Shown: in pieces, positions 63,343-64,000 of the stretch
Layout: each line of letters begins with the position of its first letter
How positions within the stretch are numbered: position 1 is the stretch's first letter
Source of the DNA: Candidatus Poribacteria bacterium
GTDB lineage: Bacteria > Poribacteria > WGA-4E > WGA-3G
Assembly: GCA_022821495.1 (NCBI GenBank)
Contig: JAJEDN010000061.1
Coordinates: 98,117 to 162,116, forward strand
Reading direction: 5' to 3'
Length of the DNA stretch: 64,000 bases
Notes under the pieces: model-generated
Told to the model about the DNA's origin: nothing
What the model saw: only the letters and a program-made list of their open reading frames with translations
Databases searched by the model: none
Made by a program: the position numbers and the translations under genes

Positions 63343-64000
63343 TTCTTATATTTGAAGTTAAGTCGTTTCAAAATAGTATATTCGTTCGCTTTTGCCTGAA
63401 GAACGACTTGTTTGCTACTGTTGATTTCGCTGAGCGTTAGTTTCCCCTTTTGGTAGCCGGAGACGCGGAGTAAGCCGTGTTTGACATGTTTGACGAGGGC
63501 GTTCTTGACGGTATGCAAACACCGCGTGCCGCCATATCTATTGCGTTTCCCGCCTCTCGCCTCTTGTTCACGGTGTAGACACCTGCGTTTGATAGGGAGG
63601 GGTGCTATACAGAATATAGCCGTGTTGTCAGGTATCGGATTGCCCCCTATACTATGATATGCCAGACACCAAGAATCCACACAATGGGCATCAAAAGTTT
63701 CTGACAGCTTCTTTGACGACTTCTTCAGCCCTAACCTATCGCGTATCTCTTGGGTCTGCCACCCTTGAAGCGTTAGCAACTGCCACCGTTTTTGAATCTC
63801 GCGATAGAACCACTGCTTACCGACTTCAAGTGGGCTAAAAGCGGTATTCCACTTCTTAGCACCTTCTATTGTCCGTGCCTTAATATCCTCAATACAAACA
63901 CGCGTTATTGGATAGAGTCTCGAAAGCCAATGAAGTATCCTTAGCTTCCAATCCCACCTCGCACGCGTGCCTGCGGGGATACGCGCCCTATTGGCAAGAC
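63321..64000 (-). CDS. IsrB-like RNA-guided nickase (IscB family without HNH), C-terminal part
   Basis: The frame is open to the right edge, so only the last 225 residues are present; the start and RuvC-I lie outside. Visible: ARIPAGTRARWDWKLRILHW, then RuvC-II Glu37 in RVCIEDIKA, TAFSPLEVGKQWFYREIQ, LQGWQTQEIRDRLGL, RuvC-III H105/D108 in FDAHCVDSWCLA, and a C-terminal KRRCLHR...GGKRNRYGG...GYQKGKLTLSEI region, all in IscB/IsrB order. Only 68 residues separate E37 from H105, leaving no room for the HNH domain that IscB holds there. That identifies it as IsrB-like. The guide RNA of this family lies upstream of the gene, outside the window. Confidence 0.85.
   Translation of the reverse strand, partial: LANRARIPAGTRARWDWKLRILHWLSRLYPITRVCIEDIKARTIEGAKKWNTAFSPLEVGKQWFYREIQKRWQLLTLQGWQTQEIRDRLGLKKSSKKLSETFDAHCVDSWCLAYHSIGGNPIPDNTAIFCIAPLPIKRRCLHREQEARGGKRNRYGGTRCLHTVKNALVKHVKHGLLRVSGYQKGKLTLSEINSSKQVVLQAKANEYTILKRLNFKYKNATTSQT

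Noticed and set aside
1..64000. tRNA, rRNA, riboswitch or replication origin
   Set aside because: No cloverleaf with a TTCRANNC arm, no ribosomal RNA core, no cobalamin riboswitch box before the B12 genes and no dnaA-box cluster were recognised.

Overview
The window reads as a chromosomal segment of a Gram-negative heterotrophic bacterium. It carries Omp85-type outer-membrane proteins, lipoproteins with lipoboxes and a periplasmic TRAP substrate-binding protein. The mix of phytanoyl-CoA dioxygenase, sulfatase, ASPIC/FG-GAP protein, corrinoid methyl-transfer proteins, sugar isomerases and very many short intergenic repeats resembles what is known of Candidatus Poribacteria and related uncultured lineages. 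That assignment is an inference from gene content; no rRNA or tRNA gene was found.

Layout. 1-7.2 kb: the end of an aldo/keto reductase, an ASPIC/FG-GAP protein with a TPR lipoprotein, two tandem LamG-like secreted proteins, a cohesin-dockerin protein and a PhyH dioxygenase. 7.2-9.1 kb: an IS607-family element with a serine recombinase and a TnpB whose catalytic glutamate appears relocated and whose zinc-finger cysteines are missing. 10-13.3 kb: FGGY and ROK sugar kinases and a SIS-domain isomerase. 13.4-18.2 kb: an NfeD/flotillin (FloA) membrane operon with both parts duplicated. 18.3-22.4 kb: a lipoprotein amidase, a dipeptide epimerase (peptidoglycan peptide salvage) and an SDR enzyme. 22.5-27.2 kb: two paralogous von Willebrand A proteins behind a sigma-54-like promoter. 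27.4-29.6 kb: a sulfatase and a TIM-barrel isomerase. 29.7-33.0 kb: a four-gene membrane operon of unknown function. 33.2-39.2 kb: aroB/aroK, a GNAT enzyme with a truncated second copy, a GT39-like membrane protein, adenylate kinase and xylose isomerase. 39.6-43.3 kb: a 1239-residue fusion of DUF4097-like, CBM9-like, POTRA and Omp85 barrel parts. 43.5-51.2 kb: YgfZ, TRAP TatT/TatP proteins, then a corrinoid protein, its ASKHA activator and a homocysteine methyltransferase. 51.3-54.9 kb: DUF402, DegT aminotransferase, an acidic unknown and a DUF4097 protein. 55-63.2 kb (minus strand): polytopic membrane protein, Omp85 protein, BatA/VWA protein and transglutaminase. The right edge cuts an HNH-less IscB relative (IsrB-like).

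Mobile and repeat DNA is a main theme. Two different OMEGA-type RNA-guided nuclease families (TnpB and IsrB-like) lie in one window. A MITE-like family with TAGGACTTACGCA terminal inverted repeats carries at least three different interiors. A second dispersed family is built on GTTATCAGTT-type words, and a related low-complexity stretch sits in frame inside the BatA/VWA gene. Several promoters share an extended -10 of the form TGTGGTATAAT.

All product names come from reading motifs; no database search was run.
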